In this document: positions 40,022-50,896 of the stretch, piece after piece
How positions within the stretch are numbered: position 1 is the stretch's first letter
Layout: every line of letters starts with the position of its first letter
Origin: Streptomyces sp. YPW6
Lineage (GTDB): Bacteria > Actinomycetota > Actinomycetes > Streptomycetales > Streptomycetaceae
DNA: 64,000 nt
NCBI RefSeq assembly: GCF_018866325.1
Contig: NZ_CP076457.1
Span: 186,001-250,000 of the forward strand
Direction of reading: 5' to 3'
Position numbers and translations under genes: made by a program
The notes under the pieces: model-generated
The model's input: the letters and a program-made list of their open reading frames with translations, nothing else
What the model was told of the DNA's origin: nothing
The model's database searches: none

Positions 40022-40905
40022 GCGGGGCGGTGACCGGGGACCGGGCAGCCGCGGACCCCCGGAGTGGGGAACGTACCGAGCCCCGCGATCGCGTACCCGT
40101 CCGGATATCCCTTGATCTCGGGATTCTGGCGCGCATAGTGGGGCTTTCGCCTCGGTGGCAGGAGCCTGACGGCGCGGGCCCGCAGTCGCAGTGCGCCCCG
40201 GGTGAGTCCGCGCGCCACCGGCCCCGGACGACGGTAGCGGAACGCCTTGAGCAGCGCGTCGTCCAGGAGCGCGAGGCTGGCGCCGCGTACCACCGGGGCG
40301 AGGGGCGCCGGATACCAGGAACCCATCAGGGCCAAGGTCGCGTCGGAGACCCGTCGGGCTCCTTCGTCCCAGCCGAAATGCCGGTCTTCATAGGTGTCGA
40401 GGGCCCGCTCGAAGTCCTCGTAGGACTCCGGAATGTCCTTGATGCCCATCCGTGCGCCGAGCGTGCGGTAGTAGGCGGCGAAGGCGGCCAGCTCATGGCA
40501 GCAGAGGCGTCGCCAGCCGAAGTCGTCCAGCCAGCGCTTCGGAGTGACGACGAATGTGCACAGAACGTAGCGCATGTCGTCGTTGCTGATGTCGTAGCTG
40601 CGGTGCATCTGGTTGATCCGCCGGACGGCCGTGCGGCCTTCGTCGGTGTCGAAGCCGTGCTCCACCACCGTGTCGAGGAGCAGGGCGGTGTCGTCGTAGC
40701 GCTTCTGTGAACGCTCCGTCAACTCCGCCGTCTCGTCGAGGAGCCGGCCGATGCTGGGCACGGCATAGGTTCGGTACAGGGCCAGTTCGAGGGCGCGGGT
40801 GACGTCCCAGGGGAACTCGTAACAGACGCTCAGGCGGTAGATCTCCAGGAAGTCCCGCTGGGGGTCCAGTCGCTGAATCTCTTTCAGCCGGTCGTAGCGC
40901 GTCAC
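40003..40905 (-). CDS. Oxygenase MpaB family protein (DUF2236)
   Basis: 300 aa from GTG 40903-40905 behind GAGGGG; ATG 40938 is a longer alternative. The DUF2236/MpaB fold shows in FPWDVTRALELALYRTYAVP, VRRINQMHRSYDISNDDMRY, FVVTPKRWLDDFGWRRLCCH and HELAAFAAYYRTLGARMGIK. Members of this family include latex-clearing protein and the MpaB' oxygenase and use heme or related iron sites. The substrate here is not known. The C-terminus is a basic and Pro-rich extension. Confidence 0.82.
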   Translation of the reverse strand: MTRYDRLKEIQRLDPQRDFLEIYRLSVCYEFPWDVTRALELALYRTYAVPSIGRLLDETAELTERSQKRYDDTALLLDTVVEHGFDTDEGRTAVRRINQMHRSYDISNDDMRYVLCTFVVTPKRWLDDFGWRRLCCHELAAFAAYYRTLGARMGIKDIPESYEDFERALDTYEDRHFGWDEGARRVSDATLALMGSWYPAPLAPVVRGASLALLDDALLKAFRYRRPGPVARGLTRGALRLRARAVRLLPPRRKPHYARQNPEIKGYPDGYAIAGLGTFPTPGVRGCPVPGHRPARTSTD

Positions 40906-41191
40906 CCTGCTGTCCCCTCCGTTCGGCCGGATGCCCAACCTTACGCGGAGGCCCCCCGCGCGCCCCCGCTCTTCTGCTCTCCGTAGCCGGACGGGACGGA
41001 TCTGCTCCCCTGAGACCCTTGCCCGTCAGACCCTCGACGAGAAGGTTACCGAGTAGTTAGGGTGCGCCGACGGGCGAAGAACGACGGTCCGGAGAGGGAC
41101 CGATCCGGATTCGGCAGGTCCGGGAACGACGGAGCGGGAAGCGCGGGAAACGGCGATGGGCGGGCAGGCGATGAGCGATGGGGAGGGCACC

Positions 41192-42103
41192 ATGGCCGGT
41201 GCGGATGAGGCGGTCGCCGACGACGCGCTGCTGGTGCTGACCGCGATGCTGCTGACGCCCTCGCGGTTTCCCAGTGTCCTGGGGGACGACTACGTCGCCG
41301 CGTGCGGTGCGCTCGCGCTCGAACCGTACGAGGAGGGCTACGGCCTGGTCCTCGGGCAGGACGGTGCGGGCGCGCGGTGGACGGTCGTCGTCGAGGACGC
41401 TTCCCGGGTGGCCGTCGCCATCGCCGCCTGGGACTGCGGCATGGAGCACGATCTCTCCCCCGACGAGCGGTCCATGGTCTGCGCCCTGCCGGGCTGGCCG
41501 ATGGATCTGGCCGTCTCGGTGCCCGGCGTCCCGGATCCGCACGATCCGGACACGGGCGGCGAGGGACCGGCGCCACTCACCCCGCCCGACGCGGATGCCT
41601 GGGGCCCGGCGCAGCGGCGGCTCGGCGCGGACGAGATCGCCGCGCAGTGGCCGGCCTGGCGCGAGCAGATCGACGACTCGCAGTTCCCGCAGCCCGGCGC
41701 CGCCGGGGAGCCGCGGAACGGCGCCGACGCCGAGAGGGGAAGCGACACCCAGGCGGATGCGGCGAGGGACACCGGCGAGAATCCGGAGAGGAGCACCGAG
41801 GAGAATCGCGAGAACGGTACCTCCCGGTCTCCCCGGCACCCCGGCGTCCGCAGGGCCCTGTCGGAGGCGGCCGCCTATACGACGAATCCGCCGCCTCCCG
41901 GACGGATCCGCTCCTCCTACGCCTCGGCCGGCGCACGGACCCTGCGCGTCGACGGCCCGGGGTGGTCGATGGTGGCCCGGACCGACGACATCGCCCTCTT
42001 CCTCCTCGACGAGGAGCCGGGCACCGTCATTCCCGTAGGCCGTGGAACCTCACTGCCCGGCCTGCTCACGGCCCTGGACGGGCTGGCCCTTCACGACATG
42101 TGA
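41192..42103 (+). CDS. Hypothetical protein, 303 aa, with acidic Glu/Arg/Asn linker
   Basis: I chose ATG 41192 because GGGAGG precedes it at 5-6 nt; ATG 41171 and 41156 are possible longer starts. The N-terminal part (about 1-130) is alpha/beta with LLVLTAMLLTPSRFPSVLGD and YEEGYGLVLGQDGAGARWTV. A variable linker (about 150-220) is rich in Glu, Arg and Asn (RDTGENPERSTEENRENGTS). The C-terminal 70 residues form a compact domain with RTLRVDGPGWSMVARTDDIA and EEPGTVIPVGRGTSLPGLLT. Conserved-looking Streptomyces hypothetical; function unknown. The IS110 element follows. Confidence 0.65.
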   Translation: MAGADEAVADDALLVLTAMLLTPSRFPSVLGDDYVAACGALALEPYEEGYGLVLGQDGAGARWTVVVEDASRVAVAIAAWDCGMEHDLSPDERSMVCALPGWPMDLAVSVPGVPDPHDPDTGGEGPAPLTPPDADAWGPAQRRLGADEIAAQWPAWREQIDDSQFPQPGAAGEPRNGADAERGSDTQADAARDTGENPERSTEENRENGTSRSPRHPGVRRALSEAAAYTTNPPPPGRIRSSYASAGARTLRVDGPGWSMVARTDDIALFLLDEEPGTVIPVGRGTSLPGLLTALDGLALHDM

Positions 42104-42127
42104 TGTCCCCCCATTACCTTTTTCGTG

Positions 42128-42222
42128 GCCCCGCAACGGGGCTCCCGGCCTCCGGGCCCGGCATGACTTCCCCCCCTTGTTAACCATGATCCGGGGGGGG
42201 TGGTGTCACCGGGCCCGGAGGC
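42128..42222. ncRNA. Highly structured DNA at the IS110 left flank (candidate guide-RNA region or terminator)
   Basis: Two hairpins. GCCCCG-CAA-CGGGGC lies near 42129-42143. A long hairpin, 42148-42222, has 14-bp perfect outer arms (GCCTCCGGGCCCGG), then TGAC/GTCA, then C7/G8 around a 16-nt loop TTGTTAACCATGATCC. The internal loops recall IS110 bridge RNAs, but the hairpin could equally be the terminator of the upstream gene into which the element inserted. Confidence 0.4.
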
Positions 42223-43578
42223 ACTGACTGACCGCTGATCAGGGGCATGACCACCGGCCTGTCCAGCAGGCCGGGAGGCTCTTCGTAATGTGGATGTGGC
42301 GGATCGGTGCCGTGGGTGAGGCCGGGCAGGGCACGACCAAAGGACGCACATGATCGACACCGGTGACATCGACGTCTATCTCGGCCTGGACGTCGGCAAG
42401 GGTGAACACCACGCCACCGCCGTCACACCGGCCGGGAAGAAGGCGTTCGACAAGCGACTGCCCAACACCGAACCCACGCTCCGGGAGTTGTTCGCGAAAC
42501 TCCAGGCCAAGCACGGGACCGTGCTGGTGGTGGTCGACCAGCCGGCCTCGATCGGCGCCCTGCCGCTGGCGGTGGCCCGGGACATGGGCTGCCCGGTCGC
42601 CTACCTGCCGGGCCTGACGATGCGGCGGATCGCCGACCTCTACCCCGGCGAGGCCAAGACCGACGCGAAGGACGCGTTCATCATCGCCGACGACGCCCGC
42701 GCGATGCCACACACCTTGCGCTCGGTCGACGTCGAAGACGAGACGATCGCCGAGCTGGAGATGATCGTCGGATTCGACGACGACCTGACGGGCGAGGCCA
42801 CCCGGGTCGCGAACCGACTCCACGGCCTGCTGACCCAAATCCACCCGTCCCTGGAACGGGTCCTGGGCCCGCGGTTGCAGCACCCGGCCGTCCTGGCCCT
42901 GCTGGAACGGTTCGGGTCACCGGCCCAGATCCGCAAGGCCGGCCGGCGCCGACTGGTCACGCTGCTGCGGCCGAAGGCCCCGCGCATGGCCGAACGGCTG
43001 GCCGAGGACATATTCACCGCGCTGGACGAGCAGATCCTGGTGGTCCCCGGCACCGAAGCGGCCGCGCTGATCGTCCCGAGCCTGGCCGCCTCGCTCACCG
43101 CCGTCCTCGACCAGCGAAAGCTCCTGGCCGGACGGATCGAGGAACTGCTGGAGGCCCACCCTCTTTCGAAGGTCCTGATCTCGATGCCGGGAGTCCGTAT
43201 CGGGACCGGAGCAAGGATCCTCATCGAGGTCGGCGACGGCAGCAGTTTCCCTTCCGCCGCCCACCTCGCCGCCTACGCCGGACTCGCCCCGACGACCCGC
43301 AACTCGGGCTCGTCGATCCGAGGCGAACAGCCCTCCCGGCGGGGGAACAAACAGCTCAAACGAGCCTTCTCCCTCTCCGCGTTCGCTGCCCTCGGCGACC
43401 CGGCCTCCCGGGCCTATGACGACAAGAAAATCAGCCAGGGCAAGCACCACACCCAGGCCCTGCTCTGCCTCGCCCGACGCCGGGCCGACGTCCTCTTCGC
43501 CATGCTCCGCGACGCCACCTTCTACGAAGCCCGGCCAGCCACAGCGACATGAACCATCTACGGATCCTCGCCAGTCGC
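42223..43578 (+). mobile_element. IS110-family insertion sequence (ends approximate)
   Basis: Defined by the transposase at 42350-43552 plus a non-coding left part of at least 127 bp (with a perfect hairpin CCGGCCTG-TCCAG-CAGGCCGG at 42254-42274) and a very short right part before the next gene. IS110 elements lack terminal inverted repeats and usually make no clear target duplication, so exact ends cannot be read here. They may reach into the long hairpin on the left or the gene ending at 43579 on the right. Confidence 0.7.
42350..43552 (+). CDS. IS110-family transposase (DEDD/Transposase_20)
   Basis: 400 aa, ATG 42350. The N-terminal DEDD_Tnp_IS110 (RuvC-like) domain has DIDVYLGLDVGKGEHHATAV (first Asp), VLVVVDQPASIGALPLAVAR, and PGEAKTDAKDAFIIADDARA with the remaining acidic residues. 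The C-terminal Transposase_20 domain has LISMPGVRIGTGARILIEVG, FPSAAHLAAYAGLAPTTRNS and GNKQLKRAFSLSAF, including the conserved serine. It is full length with all catalytic positions, so the element may be active. IS110 enzymes are known to use an element-encoded bridge RNA; the left non-coding end here is the candidate. Confidence 0.93.
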   Translation: MIDTGDIDVYLGLDVGKGEHHATAVTPAGKKAFDKRLPNTEPTLRELFAKLQAKHGTVLVVVDQPASIGALPLAVARDMGCPVAYLPGLTMRRIADLYPGEAKTDAKDAFIIADDARAMPHTLRSVDVEDETIAELEMIVGFDDDLTGEATRVANRLHGLLTQIHPSLERVLGPRLQHPAVLALLERFGSPAQIRKAGRRRLVTLLRPKAPRMAERLAEDIFTALDEQILVVPGTEAAALIVPSLAASLTAVLDQRKLLAGRIEELLEAHPLSKVLISMPGVRIGTGARILIEVGDGSSFPSAAHLAAYAGLAPTTRNSGSSIRGEQPSRRGNKQLKRAFSLSAFAALGDPASRAYDDKKISQGKHHTQALLCLARRRADVLFAMLRDATFYEARPATAT

Positions 43579-43797
43579 TCAGGGCCGGGCCAGACCGACC
43601 ACGACGCTCACAATCGAAGCGATGGCCAGAACACCACAGGTGAACCTGACCATCGCCGGTGTCAGAAGCCGATTGACCCCCACCGTGTTCGCCATGAAGC
43701 CATGGATCCGCCACGCAACATCGCGACAGTTGAACGCCACCATCAAAGTGGCAGCACCAAAGACCACACCCCACCCAACCTCTGCCCACGCATTCAT
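43579..43797 (-). CDS. Small two-TM membrane protein, 72 aa
   Basis: ATG 43795-43797 with GGGGGG upstream. Two hydrophobic segments (about 5-22, VGWGVVFGAATLMVAFNC; about 50-70, FTCGVLAIASIVSVVVGL) flank a polar loop RDVAWRIHGFMANTVGVNRL. The 'RDVAWRxH' block recalls small Streptomyces proteins with two TM helices. Its base composition is less GC-rich than its neighbours. The stop is only 26 bp from the transposase stop, so its C-terminus could have been altered by the insertion. Confidence 0.6.
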   Translation of the reverse strand: MNAWAEVGWGVVFGAATLMVAFNCRDVAWRIHGFMANTVGVNRLLTPAMVRFTCGVLAIASIVSVVVGLARP

Positions 43798-43882
43798 CGG
43801 TTCCCCCCACAGAGACAGTCGATGCCCAGTATCGATCCTGGGCGCTTGACCAAACCCATAGGGGCCCCCGAGACGTCCCGGC

Positions 43883-44065
43883 TCAGCGGCCGATCTCCTT
43901 GCGGTTGATCCTGCGGAGCCGGCGCCGCTGGGACGGGTCCAGCAGCAGATAGCCCGCCACCGGGACGCCGATCACCACCAGCAGCGCCCACCAGAATCCG
44001 ATCAGCGGCCACAGGATGGCTGCCGCGAGGACAGCCCCGACAGCGACCTTCGCACCGTTCGACAT
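43883..44065 (-). CDS. Small membrane protein, 60 aa
   Basis: ATG 44063-44065 behind AAGGAGG. MSNGAKVAVGAVLAAAILWP and LIGFWWALLVVIGVPVAGYL give one long or two short TM helices, followed by a basic tail (PSQRRRLRRINRKEIGR). Membrane microprotein, C-terminus probably cytoplasmic. No known family. Confidence 0.65.
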   Translation of the reverse strand: MSNGAKVAVGAVLAAAILWPLIGFWWALLVVIGVPVAGYLLLDPSQRRRLRRINRKEIGR

Positions 44066-44145
44066 GGTCCACGCCTCCTTCGCGGCCGGCGCCGCTCCTG
44101 TGGTGAGAACGCCTCCGCGCTCGCTCGGGTTCCCCGGCTCCCGCG

Positions 44146-45216
44146 CTACCGCAGCGGTTCCCCGACCTCGTGCATGTGCGCCAGCGCCTGACGGTAGGAC
44201 TCGATCAGTCCGGTCTCCGTGTACGGCATGCCGATGCCGACGCAGTGCGCCCTGACCAGGGGCTGGGCGAGCCGCAGATGGGGGCGGGGCATGCTCGGGA
44301 AGAGGTGGTGCTCTATCTGGTAGTTCAGACCGCCGAGGAACCAGTCGGTCAGGACTCCGCCGCGCACGTTGCGCGACGTCAGGACCTGCCGCTGGAGATG
44401 GCCCCAGCGCTCACCGTCCGGATCGGGCATCTCCATCCCCTTGTGGTTGGGCGCGAAGGCGAGGCCCAGGTGCAGTCCGAACAGTGCGTGCAGCGTCAGG
44501 GCGAAGACGACCGCCTTGCCCGGCGACACCGTGCTGAACAGCAGCGTCACGCCGAGGGCGACGTGCGCGGTGAGCAGCAGCGCCGAGACGGCTCGCTCCC
44601 GGAAGGGCTGCCGGCGCAGGAACCGGAATCCGTAGATCTTCAGCGCGACGCCTTCGAGCAGCAGCATCGGGAAGAACAGCCGGGCCTGGTTCCTGGTCAG
44701 CCGACGGGCGAATCCCTTGCGCCGCTCCGCCTGCCTCTGGGTCCAGACCAGGGCGCCGACGCCCACATCGGGGTCCTTGTCGATGTGGTTGGGGTTGGCG
44801 TGGTGGCGTACGTGCTTGTCGTTCCACCACGCCTCGTTCATGCCGAGGAGAAGATTGGCGTGCACGAGCGCGATCAGTCTGCTCGTCCTGCGGTCCGCGG
44901 ATATCTGCGCATGCCCCGCGTCATGGGCGACGAAGGCCGTGCGGGTCCACAGGACCGCCAGCGGCGGGGCGAGGAGCAGGCTCCACCAGGTGTCGCCCAG
45001 CAGGACGAAGCCGGTGATCAGCGCACCCAGCGCCGTGAGATTGGCGACGATGTCGAGCACGTATCGGTCCGTGCGGCGCTCCAGCAGGCCTTGGTCCCGC
45101 ACGGCGCGCAGCAGCGGCGCGAAGTTGCTCATGGCCGCCTCGGCGCGTACGCCGGTCCGGCGGTCCGGGCTGCTTTCGTCGGCGGGATCAGCAACAGTGC
45201 CTGTCGCCTGGGGCAT
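44146..45216 (-). CDS. Fatty-acid desaturase, membrane type
   Basis: 356 aa from ATG 45214-45216. The three histidine boxes that bind the di-iron centre are present: HDAGH (VAHDAGHAQIS), HVRHHANPNHIDKDPD and QIEHHLFPSMPRPHL. About four TM segments, for example VANLTALGALITGFVLLGDT and LLLTAHVALGVTLLFSTVSP. The pattern 'NxxHH...GGLNYQIEHHLFP' matches actinobacterial acyl-lipid desaturases of the DesA3/front-end type, which insert double bonds in membrane lipids and help cold adaptation. Electron donor genes are not adjacent. Confidence 0.9.
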   Translation of the reverse strand: MPQATGTVADPADESSPDRRTGVRAEAAMSNFAPLLRAVRDQGLLERRTDRYVLDIVANLTALGALITGFVLLGDTWWSLLLAPPLAVLWTRTAFVAHDAGHAQISADRRTSRLIALVHANLLLGMNEAWWNDKHVRHHANPNHIDKDPDVGVGALVWTQRQAERRKGFARRLTRNQARLFFPMLLLEGVALKIYGFRFLRRQPFRERAVSALLLTAHVALGVTLLFSTVSPGKAVVFALTLHALFGLHLGLAFAPNHKGMEMPDPDGERWGHLQRQVLTSRNVRGGVLTDWFLGGLNYQIEHHLFPSMPRPHLRLAQPLVRAHCVGIGMPYTETGLIESYRQALAHMHEVGEPLR

Positions 45217-45477
45217 GGACGTCTCCGGTCTCTGGAACCTCTGGGGCGCTGACCTCATCGAACGTACGGACCGAAGGCCGTCGGGAGCCATGGCGCCACC
45301 ACCCCGCTTCCCCCGGGGGCAACCCCCGCGTCCGACGGTGGGGCTGGCTGCACCATCGAGACCCGGCCATCCGGAGGTGTGACGCACACCACACCAGTGA
45401 GCGGCACAGCTCAGGGCGCAGTGGAGTACCCTCGGCGACTCTGCCAACTAGTCAAGTTTGAGGAATCAGCCATTCCT
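45217..45477. other. Divergent intergenic region, 261 bp
   Basis: Promoters of the desaturase (-) and the helicase operon (+). An AT-rich patch CTAGTCAAGTTTGAGG at about 45449-45464, just before the helicase start, may be promoter DNA. The helicase reading frame is open through part of this region to 45379 but that extension has no ribosome site. Confidence 0.4.
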
Positions 45478-48542
<3,065 letters not shown>

Positions 48543-48546
<4 letters not shown>

Positions 48547-49586
48547 GCGACGACTACGGGTACGACGACGCGGACGACTCGCCCTACGACGTGGACAGTG
48601 CGTACGGGGCAGACGACACGGACGCGCCGGGCGGGGACGACGGAGCCGGGGCGCCGCGGGACGGCGGGCGCGGACCGGAGCGTACGTTCGCGGCGCTTCC
48701 CCCCGCGCAGGGCCGGGGTTTCGCCACGTCCTGGTGGGGCCGGGCGTGGCTCCAGGCCCTGGAGGACACGGCGCTGGACGGCCGGCAGCTGAAGGAGGGC
48801 CGCCGGCTGGCCAGAAAGGGCGGGGTCGGGGCGGTGTCCGTACGGCCGGGGCGGATCACGGCGATGGTGCGGGACCACGACGGCACGGCCTACCGCAGCG
48901 ACATCCTGCTCCAGCAGCTCGGTGCGAGCGCCTGGGACCGGTTCCTCGACATGGCCGTGGACCGGGCCGGGCACATCGCGGCGCTGCTGGACCGCGAGAT
49001 GCCGCCGCATCTGGTGGAGGACGCGGCCGACGCCGGGGCCGAACTGCTGCCGGGCATCGGCGACCTGGAGCCGGAGTGCACCTGCGGGGCCTGGGACCAC
49101 TGCCCGCATTCGGGTGCCCTCTGCTACCAGGTGGCGCGGCTGCTGGACGAGGACCCGTTCGTCCTGCTGCTGGCGCGGGGGCGCGACGAGCGGCGGCTGC
49201 TGCACGAGCTCCAGGTGCGCAGCGCCGCCCGTGCGGTGGGGGCGGGGAGCACCGGTGCGGCAGCGGCCACCAGCGACACGGGACAGGTGATGCGCGGGAT
49301 ACCGGCCGGGGAAGCGTTCGCGGCGGCCGGCATCCTTCCGCCGCTTCCCGCTCCCCCGCCGGTCCCGGACACGCCGGGGCTCGGGCCGTCCTTGGACACG
49401 GAGACGCCGCCCGCTCCCGGCATCGACCCGGCGGCGCTGGAGGTGCTGGCGGCCGACAGCGCGGTGCGGGCTCACCGGATGCTGCTGGGCGCCCTGGCCC
49501 CGGGGCACGAGCAGCAGCCGCTCCCGGTCGAGCTGACCCAGCGGCGCGGACGCCCGACCGGACGTGCGGGACGGGCCCGCCCGTGA
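48543..49586 (+). CDS. SWIM zinc-finger family protein
   Basis: 347 aa; ATG 48543 overlaps the helicase stop by 4 bp. After an acidic Asp/Gly/Tyr-rich start (about 1-45) a conserved block TFAALPPAQGRGFATSWWGR and WLQALEDTALDGRQLKEGRR leads to RYxxx-type strands and the zinc motif CTCGAWDHCPHSGALCYQVA (CxC...CxH) at about 181-200. This is the SWIM domain architecture of proteins that pair with SNF2 helicases in many bacteria and archaea. The C-terminal third is Pro/Ala-rich. A DNA- or protein-binding partner of the helicase is the natural reading. Confidence 0.9.
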
Positions 49587-49936
49587 TCGGCGGGGCGGTG
49601 GCGCCGGGGTACGGCGGGGCCGCGGCGCTCGCCGTGCTCGACGAGGAGTGGGAGCCGGACCCGGCGGACCTGGGGCGGGCCCGTGACCGGCTCGACGGGG
49701 CGTGGGAGGCCGGTGAGCGCCCGGCTCTGCGGGCGGGCGGGCGGGCCCGCTGGACCGTGGCGGGCGCCGGTCTCCAGCTGCGGCTCGACCGGGACGGGCG
49801 GTGGTGGCCCTACCGCAAGGAGCGTGGGCGCTGGGTGCCTGCCGGACCTGCGGACGACGACCCGGCGGGCGCACTGGCGGGTGCCGAGGAGGGTGGGTCG
49901 GCGGACGGGACGAGCGGGGCGGACGCCGCGGGCTGA
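49583..49936 (+). CDS. Hypothetical protein coupled to the SWIM gene, 117 aa
   Basis: GTG 49583 overlaps the SWIM stop (GTGA). The core has AALAVLDEEWEPDPADLGRA, RDRLDGAWEAGERPALRAGG, ARWTVAGAGLQLRLDRDGRW and WPYRKERGRWVPAGP, a compact strand-rich domain with conserved Trp residues, then an acidic Gly/Ala tail. Third gene of the helicase operon by overlap. I know no function; conserved linkage suggests an accessory factor. Confidence 0.72.
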   Translation: MIGGAVAPGYGGAAALAVLDEEWEPDPADLGRARDRLDGAWEAGERPALRAGGRARWTVAGAGLQLRLDRDGRWWPYRKERGRWVPAGPADDDPAGALAGAEEGGSADGTSGADAAG

Positions 49937-49994
49937 CCCGGCGGTTCCCGGAAGGCCCGGGGCCGGGTGCCCGAGTCCCGGGTGCCTGGGTCCC

Positions 49995-50050
49995 GGGGAC
50001 CGGGGACCGGGGACCGGGGAGCGGGGACCGGGGACGGGGGACCGGGGAAG
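49995..50050. repeat. Heptanucleotide tandem repeat, GGGGACC unit, 7-8 copies
   Basis: Seven in-phase units from 49995 to 50043 (five exact GGGGACC, variants GGGGAGC and GGGGACG) followed by a degenerate GGGGAAG. G-runs at 7-nt spacing could form a G-quadruplex. It is in the gap between the helicase operon and the amidase gene and part of a longer G-rich stretch from about 49955. Confidence 0.9.
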
Positions 50051-50194
50051 GCTGTGGTGTTGTCCGGATGCGCGGGAGTCGCACCCGAGTCCGGAAACGC
50101 CCGGTGGGGAACCGCACATCCGGTGCGCTCGTCATGTGCTGCGACAGGGGTGATCGGCCGACCGGGAGCCCACCGCCCCAGCCCAGGAGCACTG

Positions 50195-50782
50195 TTGCAC
50201 CGCAGAAGGATCATCCGGTACGCCGCCGCCACGTTGGGTGCGGCGGCGGTCCTGCCGTCGTCGGTCCGGGCCGTGGCCGCACCCCAGGGCCCCACCGACT
50301 ACGCCACGGCCCTGTGGGTTCCGGCCGCTCCCGCGAACTACACCGTCCCCTCCCGTCCTTCCGAGCGCAGGATCGACCGTGTCGTCATCCATGTGGCCCA
50401 GCAGTTGTTCACGCCGACCACACGTATCTTCGGCGCCCCCTCCAAGCAGGTCTCGGCGCACTACGTGGTGCGGTCCGGCGACGGCCATGTCGCCCAGTGC
50501 GTACGGGAGAAGGACATTGCCTGGCACGCGGGCAACTGGAACTGGAACACCCGGAGCATCGGGATCGAGCACGAAGGGTGGGTGGACCGCCAGGAGTTCT
50601 TCACGGACATCATGTACCTGCGGTCCGCCGTGCTCACCGCCGACATCTGCGACCGCCACGGCATCCCCAGGGACCGGGAGCACATCGTCGGCCACCACGA
50701 GGTGCCGGGCAGCGACCACACCGACCCCGGCGTCCACTGGGACTGGGAGCGCTACCTCCGGCTCGTCCGCGGCGCCGCCTGA
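50195..50782 (+). CDS. Secreted N-acetylmuramoyl-L-alanine amidase (Amidase_2/PGRP)
   Basis: 195 aa from TTG 50195, chosen because CAGGAG precedes it at 5-6 nt and it gives a signal peptide MHRRRIIRYAAATLGAAAVL; the Arg-rich start (RRRII) looks Tat-like. The amidase domain follows: IDRVVIHVAQQLFTPTTRIF (Zn His), SAHYVVRSGDGHVAQCVREK, DIAWHAGNWNWNTRSIGIEH, and GHHEVPGSDHTDPGVHWDWE (Zn His and Asp). Cleaves the amide bond between MurNAc and the stem peptide in peptidoglycan. Monocistronic. Confidence 0.88.
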   Translation: MHRRRIIRYAAATLGAAAVLPSSVRAVAAPQGPTDYATALWVPAAPANYTVPSRPSERRIDRVVIHVAQQLFTPTTRIFGAPSKQVSAHYVVRSGDGHVAQCVREKDIAWHAGNWNWNTRSIGIEHEGWVDRQEFFTDIMYLRSAVLTADICDRHGIPRDREHIVGHHEVPGSDHTDPGVHWDWERYLRLVRGAA

Positions 50783-50896
50783 GCCCCCCTCCCCCCGCCA
50801 CCACGAGTCGTGTCGATGACTCTCCGCAGCGAGGTTGTCGCACAGGCCGACGGCGACGACGATGGGAGAGGCTGACGGCCCTGAACGGAGGGTGAG

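Noticed and set aside
42350..43552. Genomic island defined by the IS110 element
   Set aside because: Only one transposase with no tRNA, integrase or compositional change on both sides; it is treated as a single IS insertion.
49995..50050. GGGGACC array considered as CRISPR or an iteron origin
   Set aside because: Units are adjacent without unique spacers and there is no replication gene nearby.
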